Of a stretch of 64,000 nt of DNA, positions 40,547 to 49,500 are shown one piece after another. Source of the DNA: an uncultured Christensenella sp. (GTDB taxonomy: Bacteria; Bacillota; Clostridia; Christensenellales; Borkfalkiaceae); NCBI GenBank assembly GCA_910587015.1, contig CAJUME010000003.1, forward strand, positions 11,117 through 75,116, written 5' to 3'. The position numbers were made by a program, and so were the translations under genes. The notes beneath the pieces were generated by a model. That model saw only the letters and a list, made by a program, of their open reading frames with translations. It was not told the DNA's origin and ran no database searches. Position 1 is the first letter of the stretch. Each line of letters starts with the position of its first letter.

Positions 40547-42862
40547 ATGATTTTGACAAATCAGCCGACGGACATAGCGGAAATCGGCGGAAAGGCGTAT
40601 AATCTGCTTGCGCTCGGCATAAAAAATACGCCGCCGCTTTATGTCTGCCCCGTAAGCTACTTTAAACAAGCCGCCGCAGACGAAACGTTGAAAACGGTGC
40701 TTGCAAAGGAAATAGATAAGCTGTTTTCACCTAAAAAGCTTTATGCCGTTCGCTCGTCCGCCGTGGACGAGGATTCTTCCGCAGACAGCTTTGCGGGCGT
40801 GCACGATTCGTTTTTAAACGTCCGTAAATCGGATATTTTAAAATACATATACAAGGTTTACGACAGCGCCTTCACGGACAGAGCCATGTTCTACCGCAAA
40901 ACGCGCGGACTGTCAGCCGAGGATGTGCAGATTGCGGTAGTCATTCAGGAGATGGTAGACGCGGAGTTTGCGGGCGTTATCAACACCGTCAACCCCGTTA
41001 CCGACAATCCCGATGAAATTATTATAAGCGTTGCGCGCGGGCTGGGCGATAAAATAGTAGACGGAAGCGAAAGCGGCACCGTCTACAAGGTGAACTGCGG
41101 CAAAATAACCTGCGAGGGCGAAAATATTTTAAGCGGCAAGGCTCTTAAAAAAATTATCGCGCTTGCCCGCGAAATCGCCGCCAAAACGGATACCTTTCAG
41201 GATGCGGAATTTGCCTACGCGCGCGGCAAGGCATATTTTTTGCAGTCCCGCGCCATAACTACCTACCGCAACATAAATACCCGCAAACGCGGTCTGCTGA
41301 TTGACAACGCAAACATTGCGGAATCGTTTTTCGGCGTAACCTCGCCGCTCACCTTTTCCTTTGCCAAAGAGGTATACCGCGATGTTTACCGTGCGGGGCT
41401 CGAATGCGGCAGAGTTCGCAAAAAAATCCGCACCGCCCTTGACGGCGCGCTTTCGCAAATGCTGTATTATTACGAGGGCAAGGTTTATTACAATATGAAC
41501 AGCTGGTACAGCGCGGTAAGCGTTCTGCCCTTCAAAAATTCCGCCGACTATTTCGAAAATATGATAGGCGTAGACAACAAAATGCAGTCTGCAAAGCGAG
41601 TAAGAATGAATATATTCGATTTAATCGGCGCCGTTACAATGTTTTACGGCAAAATCAGGCGTCTTGATAAGCTTGCGGACGGGTTCGAGCGCGACTTCGA
41701 TAAAACGATAATGCCCTATTACGGCAAAAAAATCAGCGGCAGCAATGCTCAGCTTATTGCCCTTGCGCAAAAGCTTCAAAAAATCATACGCGGCTTTGTT
41801 GTGCCAATAATAAACGACTGCGCCGTCATGCTTTACTTCGGCAAACTGAAAAAACGCGCCCAAAGACTTGGCATATCAGAGGAGCAAATCAATAAATACG
41901 TTTCCAGCGGCGGCAACGTTTTAAGCGCGGACGGCGCAAACAAGCTTTGCGAGCTTGTGCAGCTTGTAAAAAGCGACGAAAAAATATATAACGATTTTTT
42001 AACGCTCGATAATGGCGCGCTTTTAAAAAAATACAGAGAGGGTACGGAGATTTCCGAGGCTCTTCGGCAATATCTTCACGGCTTCGGCGCGCGCGTAATG
42101 GACGAGCTGAAGCTTGAAACAATAACCATGATAGAGGACGAAACAATTCTCTATGGTATGATAAAGGACAATTTATCCGCCGAATACAAAAAAACAGAGC
42201 CGTTCAAGGCGGAAATTCCCAAAAAGCTTAAACGTCTTGCGGCAAAAACAAGAAAATATATGCGGCTTAGGGAGCGCTTGCGCCTTAAAAGAACGTACGC
42301 CTATTCGGTTGCAAGAAATATCTTTCTTGCTATGGGCGAAAATTATGCGGCGGCGGGCAAAATAGATGCGGCAAGGGATATTTTTTATCTTACCAAGCAG
42401 GAAATACTTGCAGACGAGGGCGATTTTATAAAATTGATAAAGGAGCGCAAGGCGGCGGAGGCAGAATACCTCAAAAAACCTGTTTACGACCGCATAGTAT
42501 TCTTTGACGGCGTGCCTCTGCCCGTAAAAAACGAGGTAAAGGGCAACGGGCTTTGCGGCATACCCAGCGGAAGCGGCGTTGTAACGGCACGGGTAACGCT
42601 TATGCAGTCGGTGGCGGATAAGCTGCCCGCGGGCAATATCATTTTAACAAAGCGTACAGACCCCGGCTGGATAAGTCTGTTTCCGCTTGCGGGCGGGCTG
42701 ATAGTGGAATACGGCAGTATGCTTTCGCACAGCTTTGTAGTTGCAAGAGAGCTGGGGCTTCCCGCAGTGGCTGGACTTAAAAACGCAACCGAGCTTATCC
42801 CCGACGGCGCGCTTGTCACGCTTGACGGGCTCAGCGGCGAGGTTAAAATAATAGAAGAGTAA
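40547..42862 (+). CDS. PEP/pyruvate-utilising enzyme with ATP-grasp and swivelling His domains
   Basis: The 771-residue protein has an N-terminal PEP-synthase-type ATP-binding domain (about 1-235; A-V-R-S-S-A-V-D-E-D-S-S, F-A-G-V-I-N-T and L-Q-S-R), a long middle part without recognised sequence, and a C-terminal mobile domain with M-L-S-H-S-F-V-V-A-R-E-L-G-L-P-A-V, whose His is the phosphocarrier. True PEP synthase ends in a PEP-binding TIM barrel, which is missing here. The layout ATP-binding, middle, His domain is that of rifampin phosphotransferase. So it probably phosphorylates an unknown acceptor with the beta-phosphate of ATP; drug inactivation is only one possibility. Confidence 0.78.
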   Translation: MILTNQPTDIAEIGGKAYNLLALGIKNTPPLYVCPVSYFKQAAADETLKTVLAKEIDKLFSPKKLYAVRSSAVDEDSSADSFAGVHDSFLNVRKSDILKYIYKVYDSAFTDRAMFYRKTRGLSAEDVQIAVVIQEMVDAEFAGVINTVNPVTDNPDEIIISVARGLGDKIVDGSESGTVYKVNCGKITCEGENILSGKALKKIIALAREIAAKTDTFQDAEFAYARGKAYFLQSRAITTYRNINTRKRGLLIDNANIAESFFGVTSPLTFSFAKEVYRDVYRAGLECGRVRKKIRTALDGALSQMLYYYEGKVYYNMNSWYSAVSVLPFKNSADYFENMIGVDNKMQSAKRVRMNIFDLIGAVTMFYGKIRRLDKLADGFERDFDKTIMPYYGKKISGSNAQLIALAQKLQKIIRGFVVPIINDCAVMLYFGKLKKRAQRLGISEEQINKYVSSGGNVLSADGANKLCELVQLVKSDEKIYNDFLTLDNGALLKKYREGTEISEALRQYLHGFGARVMDELKLETITMIEDETILYGMIKDNLSAEYKKTEPFKAEIPKKLKRLAAKTRKYMRLRERLRLKRTYAYSVARNIFLAMGENYAAAGKIDAARDIFYLTKQEILADEGDFIKLIKERKAAEAEYLKKPVYDRIVFFDGVPLPVKNEVKGNGLCGIPSGSGVVTARVTLMQSVADKLPAGNIILTKRTDPGWISLFPLAGGLIVEYGSMLSHSFVVARELGLPAVAGLKNATELIPDGALVTLDGLSGEVKIIEE

Positions 42863-42883
42863 AAAATCATAAAAGAGTAAAAA

Positions 42884-42916
42884 CCGCCCCCGCAGACCAA
42901 AAGTCCGCGGGGGCGG
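42884..42916. terminator. Intrinsic terminator between convergent genes
   Basis: CCGCCCCCGC and GCGGGGGCGG form a GC-rich stem, with a further GAC/GTC inner pair. Confidence 0.85.
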
Positions 42917-42930
42917 CGTTGTTTACAAGC

Positions 42931-43662
42931 TTATTTCATTAAAAATTTTTCGAATTTTTTAGCGGTTAAAAAGGATATTGCGAACCCTTTTTTTCTCAGC
43001 TTGCCAAGGCTTGCGGGCGTAAACCGCTTGTCCATTGCAAGGTACAGTACCACGTTTTCCTTTAACAGTGCGTCGAATTCCGTCAAAACGCTTAAAGGAA
43101 TTGCCTTGCTTTTTATTGCAAGCATCGCCGCCGCATAGTAGTATGTAAGCCGCAGACAAATTATATCCACCGCGTAGGTATATACGTCCTTCGGCAGCTT
43201 CGATTTGCATTTTTTAAACTCTCTCAAAGCGTATGCAAGCTCTTTTTCGGTCTGCTCGGAGTATAAATATTTGTCCGCCTTCCGTTCGTTTGCCAATACA
43301 AACGGCTTAATATTGCTTTTTTCAATGCTTTTTGCCGCCAGCACGGCTAAAATTTCCGCCGTAGCTCTGTCGCCGCTCGGTGCAAGGCCCTTGAACAACG
43401 CCGTTTTTAATGCTGTTGCGCCGTCAAATACTATTATATCCGCATTCGAAGCGCCCGCAACCGAAAGCATTCCCTCGGCGTCCGCAAACTCAAAGCCGCC
43501 GTCGCAAAGCAAAACGTATTTCCCCTTGGCCTGCTTTAACCCGTTCTGCACAATTTCCGCAAAGCCGCGGTTTTCTTCCGTGTACAGAATTTCCGCCGCC
43601 TCCGGCTCGGTCGGTATTTCCGCAATATTTTTACAAACGATAATCGAAACAACCTTTTTCAT
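42931..43662 (-). CDS. Glycosyltransferase-2-like N-terminal fold, hypothetical
   Basis: The 243-residue protein begins V-V-S-I-I-V-C-K-N and has A-K-G-K-Y-V-L-L-C-D-G-G-F-E-F near 45-59, resembling the start and DxD area of GT-A glycosyltransferases, but the second acidic residue is missing, so catalysis is doubtful. The C-terminal half is helical with many lysines and no recognised motif. No ribosome site precedes the ATG, and a promoter -10 box ends 9 bases before it. Confidence 0.55.
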   Translation of the reverse strand: MKKVVSIIVCKNIAEIPTEPEAAEILYTEENRGFAEIVQNGLKQAKGKYVLLCDGGFEFADAEGMLSVAGASNADIIVFDGATALKTALFKGLAPSGDRATAEILAVLAAKSIEKSNIKPFVLANERKADKYLYSEQTEKELAYALREFKKCKSKLPKDVYTYAVDIICLRLTYYYAAAMLAIKSKAIPLSVLTEFDALLKENVVLYLAMDKRFTPASLGKLRKKGFAISFLTAKKFEKFLMK

Positions 43663-43671
43663 ATCAAAAAA

Positions 43672-43700
43672 ATTATATTACAAAATATCGCAAAAGTCAA
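43672..43700 (-). promoter_or_regulatory. Strong minus-strand promoter for a near-leaderless mRNA
   Basis: On the minus strand, TTGACT (43695-43700), 17-base spacer, TATAAT (43672-43677), then only 9 bases to the ATG at 43662. The predicted leader is about 3 bases. Confidence 0.75.
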
Positions 43701-43719
43701 TGGCAAATAAACCGTTTAC

Positions 43720-43748
43720 TTGCGCCGCGGCTTGCTTTGTGCTATACT
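43720..43748 (+). promoter_or_regulatory. Promoter of the exonuclease gene
   Basis: TTGCGC at 43720-43725, 17-base spacer, TATACT at 43743-43748; divergent from the minus-strand promoter next to it. Confidence 0.55.
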
Positions 43749-43778
43749 TGTATACGAATTTATTTACGGAAATTAAAA

Positions 43779-44732
43779 ATGAAGCTTGTATTTTTTGACA
43801 TCGAATGCGCGGGCGTGCACAAAACCTATGCAAAAATCTGCGCTTTCGGCTACGTTGTCTGCGACGGGCAGTTCAACATACTTGAAAAAGAGGATATTTT
43901 AATCAACCCCCGCGGTCGGTTCGAGCTGACTAACAGAAAGGGCGAAAAGGGCATAATTTTACCCTACGAGTATTCGGAATTCAAAAAGCACCCGTCCTTT
44001 CCCGCAGTTTACGAGCGCATAAAGGCGTTGCTTGAAGATAAAAACACATACGTTTTCGGGCACGCGGTGCTTAACGATGTAAAATATCTCAATCTGGAAA
44101 CCCGCCGCTTCAAGCTGCCGTCCTTCAGGTTCCGATTTAACGACAGTCAACTGCTTTTTATGTCGTACAAAAACGATTTCTCCCGACAGTTCGGTCTGGA
44201 ATTTATCGCAAGCGAGCTTGGGGTGGAATTCACGCCACACCGCGCCGCCGATGACGCCTATGCGACAATGCGCGTTGTCGAGGCAATGTGTAAGGTGAAC
44301 AATTGCGGCTTTGAAGAGCTTTTAAAGCTTTACCGCATAAAATCTGGCAAAATAGAAAATTACAATATAACCCGCCCGCTGTCGGAAGGACTTAAAGGGT
44401 ACGAAAGGCAGAGGAAGAGCGATAAGGAGCAACGCTCCCGCGCGCGCATAAAATTCAACAATTACTATCTTAAAAAGCGCGTTGTAAAGGGTGGAAGGCT
44501 TGGCGGCGCAACGTTTACGTTCTCGCGCGCAATCGAGGACGATATAAGCGTTTCGCTTGCGCTTGTTGATAAAATTTACGCCAACGGCGGCAGATACACC
44601 CAGCAGGTAGAGGCTTGCGCATACTTTGTAAAGACGGAGGGCGATACTTCCGGCCGCGCCAAGTCGGCAAGCAGCCGCAAAAATGTAAAAATGCTTGAAA
44701 TTGCCGATTTGGAGAAGCTTTTAAATGATTGA
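43779..44732 (+). CDS. DEDDh 3'-5' exonuclease with C-terminal BRCT-like domain
   Basis: The 317-residue protein has the DnaQ-fold residues: F-D-I-E-C at the start, G-H-A-V-L-N-D-V-K-Y-L in the middle and H-R-A-A-D-D-A-Y-A closing the site. The last 90 residues (G-G-R-L-G-G-A-T-F-T-F and a G-G-R-Y-T turn, with K/S-rich strand) resemble a BRCT domain. This exonuclease-BRCT plan is known from PolC/DnaQ relatives. It probably works in DNA repair or RNA/DNA trimming. ATG at 43779 has ACGGAAAT upstream. It overlaps the next gene by eight bases. Confidence 0.8.
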   Translation: MKLVFFDIECAGVHKTYAKICAFGYVVCDGQFNILEKEDILINPRGRFELTNRKGEKGIILPYEYSEFKKHPSFPAVYERIKALLEDKNTYVFGHAVLNDVKYLNLETRRFKLPSFRFRFNDSQLLFMSYKNDFSRQFGLEFIASELGVEFTPHRAADDAYATMRVVEAMCKVNNCGFEELLKLYRIKSGKIENYNITRPLSEGLKGYERQRKSDKEQRSRARIKFNNYYLKKRVVKGGRLGGATFTFSRAIEDDISVSLALVDKIYANGGRYTQQVEACAYFVKTEGDTSGRAKSASSRKNVKMLEIADLEKLLND

Positions 44733-45990
44733 TTTGCCCGCAGAGTTTATAAAAAGAATGCAGAACGCGCTCGGCAGCGAATATGAAGGCTTTATTCAAA
44801 GCTATTCCCGCCCGCCAGAAAAGGGAATACGGGTAAACACTCTCAAAATTTCCACGGCGGAGTTTGAAAAAATTTCTCCGTTCGCGCTCGGCGATAAAAT
44901 TCCGTGGGAGGACAGCGGCTATTACGTCTGCGGCGAGGGGCTTGGCAGAACAATCGCCCATGCGGCGGGGCTGTATTACGTTCAGGAGCCTTCCGCAATG
45001 TGCGCCGCGCCCGAGCTTGACGTGAAAGCCGGCGAGCGCGTGCTCGACTTATGCTCTGCCCCCGGCGGCAAGGGTACCCAGCTTGCACAGTATATGCAAG
45101 GCGAAGGCGTGCTTGTTTTGAACGAAATCGATACAAAGCGTTGCGAAATTCTGCGCTCCAACACAGAACGCCTCGGCGTAAAAAACGCGGCGGTTGTTTG
45201 CAGAAGTCCGCAGTCGCTTACAGAAAGCTTCGAAGGCTATTTCGATAAAATTCTGGTTGACGCTCCTTGCTCGGGCGAGGGTATGTTCAAAAAGGAAGTA
45301 AACGCAATTCCCGAATGGAGCGCGGCAAACGTTGCGCGCTGTGCAGAACGGCAGTCGCATATTTTAAGCTGTGCGGACAAAATGCTTGCCGCGGGCGGCA
45401 GACTTGTATATTCCACCTGCACCTTTGCAGAGGAGGAGGACGAGCGGCAGATAGAAGGCTTTTTACAAGCTTACGGCAATTACAAGCTTTTAAAAATGCA
45501 AAAGCTTTATCCGCACAAGGTACGCGGGGAGGGGCACTTTTGCGCCGTACTCGAAAAAACTGACGGCGTGCGTATGCCCGTGCGCAGTCTTAAATTAAAT
45601 GTTGACAAATCCGCAGAAAAGCTTTATCATGAATTTGAGAAGGAATATCTTGGCGTGCAGTTCGGCAAGCTGCATATGTTCGGTGACAAATTGTATTCGC
45701 TTGTGGACGGTCTGCCTCAGCTTATGCGCTCGGGCGTGTACCTCGGCGAAATAAAAAGCAGAAGATTTGTACCCTCGCACACGCTTGCAATGTGCCTTAA
45801 AAAGGACGAGGCAAAGCATATCGAAGTCGACGAAAAAACTGCTTTAAGCTATCTTCGCGGGCTTACCTTCGATTGCGGCGAGGATATTAAGGGCTGGCGG
45901 CTTGTCTGCTGCTACGGCTATCCGCTCGGCTGGTGCAAGGCGGTGGGCGGCACTGCAAAAAACCATTTGCCCAAGGGCTTAAGAATATAA
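44725..45990 (+). CDS. rRNA cytosine-C5 methyltransferase, RsmF/NOL1-NOP2-sun type
   Basis: The 421-residue SAM enzyme has the RNA m5C family motifs: D-L-C-S-A-P-G-G-K-G (SAM binding, about 110-119), V-D-A-P-C-S-G-E-G-M-F (catalytic Pro-Cys) and Y-S-T-C-T-F-A-E-E-E-D-E (second cysteine). A C-terminal region of about 130 residues like the RsmF PUA-type domain follows. It methylates 16S rRNA, position not set. The start overlaps the exonuclease gene by eight bases. Confidence 0.9.
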   Translation: MIDLPAEFIKRMQNALGSEYEGFIQSYSRPPEKGIRVNTLKISTAEFEKISPFALGDKIPWEDSGYYVCGEGLGRTIAHAAGLYYVQEPSAMCAAPELDVKAGERVLDLCSAPGGKGTQLAQYMQGEGVLVLNEIDTKRCEILRSNTERLGVKNAAVVCRSPQSLTESFEGYFDKILVDAPCSGEGMFKKEVNAIPEWSAANVARCAERQSHILSCADKMLAAGGRLVYSTCTFAEEEDERQIEGFLQAYGNYKLLKMQKLYPHKVRGEGHFCAVLEKTDGVRMPVRSLKLNVDKSAEKLYHEFEKEYLGVQFGKLHMFGDKLYSLVDGLPQLMRSGVYLGEIKSRRFVPSHTLAMCLKKDEAKHIEVDEKTALSYLRGLTFDCGEDIKGWRLVCCYGYPLGWCKAVGGTAKNHLPKGLRI

Positions 45991-46001
45991 GGGGGTGCGC
46001 A

Positions 46002-46520
46002 ATGTCAAAAAAACTTAAAATATCGCTGTGCTTATTGCTTGCAATATGTATGGGCGCGCTTATATCGGGCTGTAACAAGCCGCCGGCTCCTCCCAAAAAC
46101 TGCGAAGCCGTGGTAGAAGCCACCTTGTACAGCGGAACGGAGGGCTGTAAGGATTTTGTTGCAATCTGCCGCTCGCTTGATGAGCTTGAAGAGGAATGTC
46201 TGCGCAACGGCTACGATTTTTTCAACGAAAGCAACAGCCAAAATAATTGCTACGATAGCGAGGCAGGCAAAAAAATCCGCGAATACAATGACGAATATTT
46301 TCAGTCAAAGGTCTTTGCGGTTTGCGCCTTTTTCAGTAACGGCCGGCTGGGACAATACCGTATAGAAGAGGCGGAAGTCGCCGCAAACAAGCTTACGCTG
46401 TATATACGCCGCCCCAAAAAGAACGATGCCGCCGATGTTATTAATAACGTATTTCTGATAGCGGGAGTAGATAAATCTCTTGTTTCACAGGTTACGTCTA
46501 TTGAATATGTTTTGCGCTGA
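46002..46520 (+). CDS. Small lipoprotein, hypothetical
   Basis: The 172-residue protein has a lipoprotein signal peptide (L-C-L-L-L-A-I-C-M-G-A-L-I-S-G-C, lipid Cys at about 24), a short proline linker and a compact domain of about 140 residues with four more cysteines. No family is recognised; the C-terminal part has a regular alpha-beta pattern. ATG at 46002 has GGGGGTG upstream. It follows the methyltransferase by 11 bases. Confidence 0.75.
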   Translation: MSKKLKISLCLLLAICMGALISGCNKPPAPPKNCEAVVEATLYSGTEGCKDFVAICRSLDELEEECLRNGYDFFNESNSQNNCYDSEAGKKIREYNDEYFQSKVFAVCAFFSNGRLGQYRIEEAEVAANKLTLYIRRPKKNDAADVINNVFLIAGVDKSLVSQVTSIEYVLR

Positions 46521-46536
46521 CTAAGTTAAAATTTAA

Positions 46537-46572
46537 AACCCCGCCCCGAACTGAATTGTTCGGGGCGGAGTT
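46537..46572. terminator. Intrinsic terminator between convergent genes
   Basis: CCGCCCCGAAC and GTTCGGGGCGG form an 11-bp stem extended by AA/TT ends, with TTATTTT after it. Confidence 0.87.
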
Positions 46573-46592
46573 ATTTTAGTTGTTACAATAAA

Positions 46593-49500
46593 TTATTCGT
46601 TTACTTCGCCGCCGTTTTCGTCCGTGTTGTCGTCCGTATCGGTAGCTTCTGTAACGTCCTCGGTTACTTCTTCCTCGGCAGGCGCTTCCTCAATAGCTTC
46701 GTCCGCAACGTTCTCGTCTGTGCTTTCAGCCTCGTCCGCAACGGGCGCGTTGTCGTCTGTTTCCTCGTTTTCAACAAGGTGCAGCTTTCTTATATAGCGC
46801 TTGCGCTGACGGTAGTTGTTCTTCTGCAACGATTTCTCGTTCTTTGTGCGGCGCTTCTTTTTAAGCAAATCTCTAAGCAACAGCGATACAAGCGTTATAA
46901 GCAACGCAACCACAAGCACAATCGAAGCAATATACAGCCAGAAGTTGGTGGGGTCCTCGTCCTTGTCTGTATCCTCGTCGCCTTCGTCCTCAACGGTCGT
47001 TCTTTCTACGTTTTTATCGACTGCGGAGTAATCTGCAAATACGTTGTAGGAATTTTCTTCCTTGTTTTCGTAAATGAAGAAGCCTAAGGTTTCCGCATTG
47101 TCGGAAATTTTATATTCGTAGCCCGTTTCGCCCTCAGCCGCTGTGTCCGCATTGAACGGCTCGTATGCGGCGGAATCGTACAGAGTGTAGGTGTAATACA
47201 GCGCGCTGTATTCGTCAACGCTCTTAACGTCGTTCTCGGTAAGACTGCCGTCCGCGATAAGCTCCTTTACAAGGCCTTCGAAGAATGCAACCGTCTCGGT
47301 CTTAACCTCGGCTTTGTCAAGCAGGTTCTTGCTTTCAAGTATCTGCTTGTACTGGTTGATAAGCTTGGTTTCGTATTCGCTGCGGAGGGTTGAATAGTTG
47401 TCGGAGGTAGCGGAATAAGCGCTGTAATCAAACGCAACCGCGCCAGTAGTATAGGTGCCGTCCTCGTTTATGCCGCTGCTGCCGCGTTCGCCGTTCCAAA
47501 CCTCGATACGGTAATCAAGACCTTCACTGCCCGTGTGGATAAAGAAGTTAACCGTTACCCAGTCGTCGCCGTATGTCGCATTGTCAATGTTGACCATATA
47601 CGGCGTGCTGTTTTCGGGCGCTACATATCTGTAAGGCGCCTTTTCGGTATCGAAGCTCTTAACCTCGTTCTCTCTCTTGCCGTCTACAAGATAGTAGTAG
47701 GTGCCGTCAACGTATTCGTAAACGCGCTTGCCGCTCTCCGTGCAAAGGAAGTGGTCCGCAACCTTTCCGTCCTGATAGTAATAGGTTTGTCCGTCAACCA
47801 AATCATCGAACAGTATTTCGTTTACGCCCTTGTCGTCCTTGAAGTACTTGCCTCTCGTTTCATATTTATAATACTTATACGATTTTGTAAGGTTGTTCAG
47901 GTTTGCGTAAAGCGACTTGTCGGCGCTGTCAACGCTTTCGTAAAGGCCGTCCTTGCGCAGCTTGTAAACGATAGCGGCACGGTGCTCCTCGTCGGTCATG
48001 TCGTCCTTATCGTAAGCGGTGTTCAGTACGTTGCCCTCGTCGTCGTAGTAGTAGGTGTATTTGGGAGTGGAGTAGGTCATCACCTCGCGCGTGTTGCTGT
48101 CTACAAGGTAGACGTACGCGTTCGCGCCGTTGCTTGCCTTCACCTTGATTGAAACAGTCTGATAGCTGTCCGCGGCTACGTTTTTGTTTTCGCTTACAAA
48201 GCCGTAGTTTACCGCAAACGAGAAGTATTCGGTATCCTCGCTGTATTTATCCTCGGAGGTAGCTTTTCTGTAATTCTTGCCGTTAAACGAAACAACGTTG
48301 CCGCTGTAATCGTTTTCGGCCAAAATATAGTAGTTGGTGTAGGTATTTTCGTTTGCGGAAGCGTTTTCGACATACTGGCGCAGATTATTGATAATTATCA
48401 GCGGCTGATAGCAGTCCTCGCCGAATACCTCATTCCATGCCGACACGGCGTTGTTGTTGGAGTTGTTGAAGGCGTCTCTTATCGTCTGCCAGTTAGCATA
48501 ATCCTTAAAGCCGTCCTTATTTATAAGTCCCGCAAGTCCGTTGGTGTTCTGCGCATCGTAGCCGTCGCTGTAAATGCTGTCGGAAACGGAGGAGCTGCCG
48601 CCGTTGACACCGTTATAGTCGCTGGGCTTGGAAATTTCCTTCTTCACGTCGGAAATTCCGCTTGCGTCCGCAAAGCCCTTGTGCTCGTTGTCATCGCTGT
48701 CCTCGGCAAACGAGAATTTAACGGCAGTATCTCCCGCAGAGGTAAGCCCGTAAATTTTCTCGTTTATTTTCAGCGTCTGCAAGTTCGCAAATGCCGCCCA
48801 GCCGTAGTTGAAGGAGGAGGCGGAAGCGTTTGCAACGTCCGTAACGCCTAAGCTGAATTCCAATTTAAAGGTCTTGCTTACATATTCGCCGCTAACCTCG
48901 TCCTTGTCGTCGCAGGTGTTCTCAACGAACATAAAGCAACGTACCCAGCCGTTGTAAATGTCCTTGTCGTCGCCGAAGCTCGTCGTTTTGTTGGTTGTGT
49001 CTACCGTAAAGGTGGCAGAGCTGTCCTCATCGTCCACATCAGTAATTTTTACCGTTGCCGCGGGCGTGCCGCCCATATCCGCAGTCTTAACCCAGAACGA
49101 AACAATCATTCTTTCGTCATAGCCGAGCGTAAAGGTCGTTGCGGAAACGGTAGAGGTGTAAGCCGCGCCGCGTGCGGAATGCAACACAAGCATATTGTTT
49201 CCGCTTGCATATCCGGGCAGCTTGTCAAAGCCGTTGTCGCCCGTAAGCGCGTCGTTCAGCTTTTTGGAATAATCGAAGCCGCTTATTCCGTTAATGCCAT
49301 CCGTCCCGAAAACGCCCGCAAGGTCCTTGGAGGTATCGATTCCGCCCTTGACGTTTTTGGGAAGATTGTAATTTTCAGTGTCGTTTTTATTAATGCCGGA
49401 TACAATAGAATTGTTTTTAACGGTTTCCCCGTCAAGCGTGCCCACGGCGTACCACTTGCCTTCCGATTTCTGTGCGGTCAGCTGAGCGGTTGTGTTGTCC

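Noticed and set aside
47535..48152. A 205-codon plus-strand frame inside the giant lipoprotein gene
   Set aside because: Antisense to an intact 1483-codon gene; valine-rich composition is the mirror of its Asp/Tyr codons.
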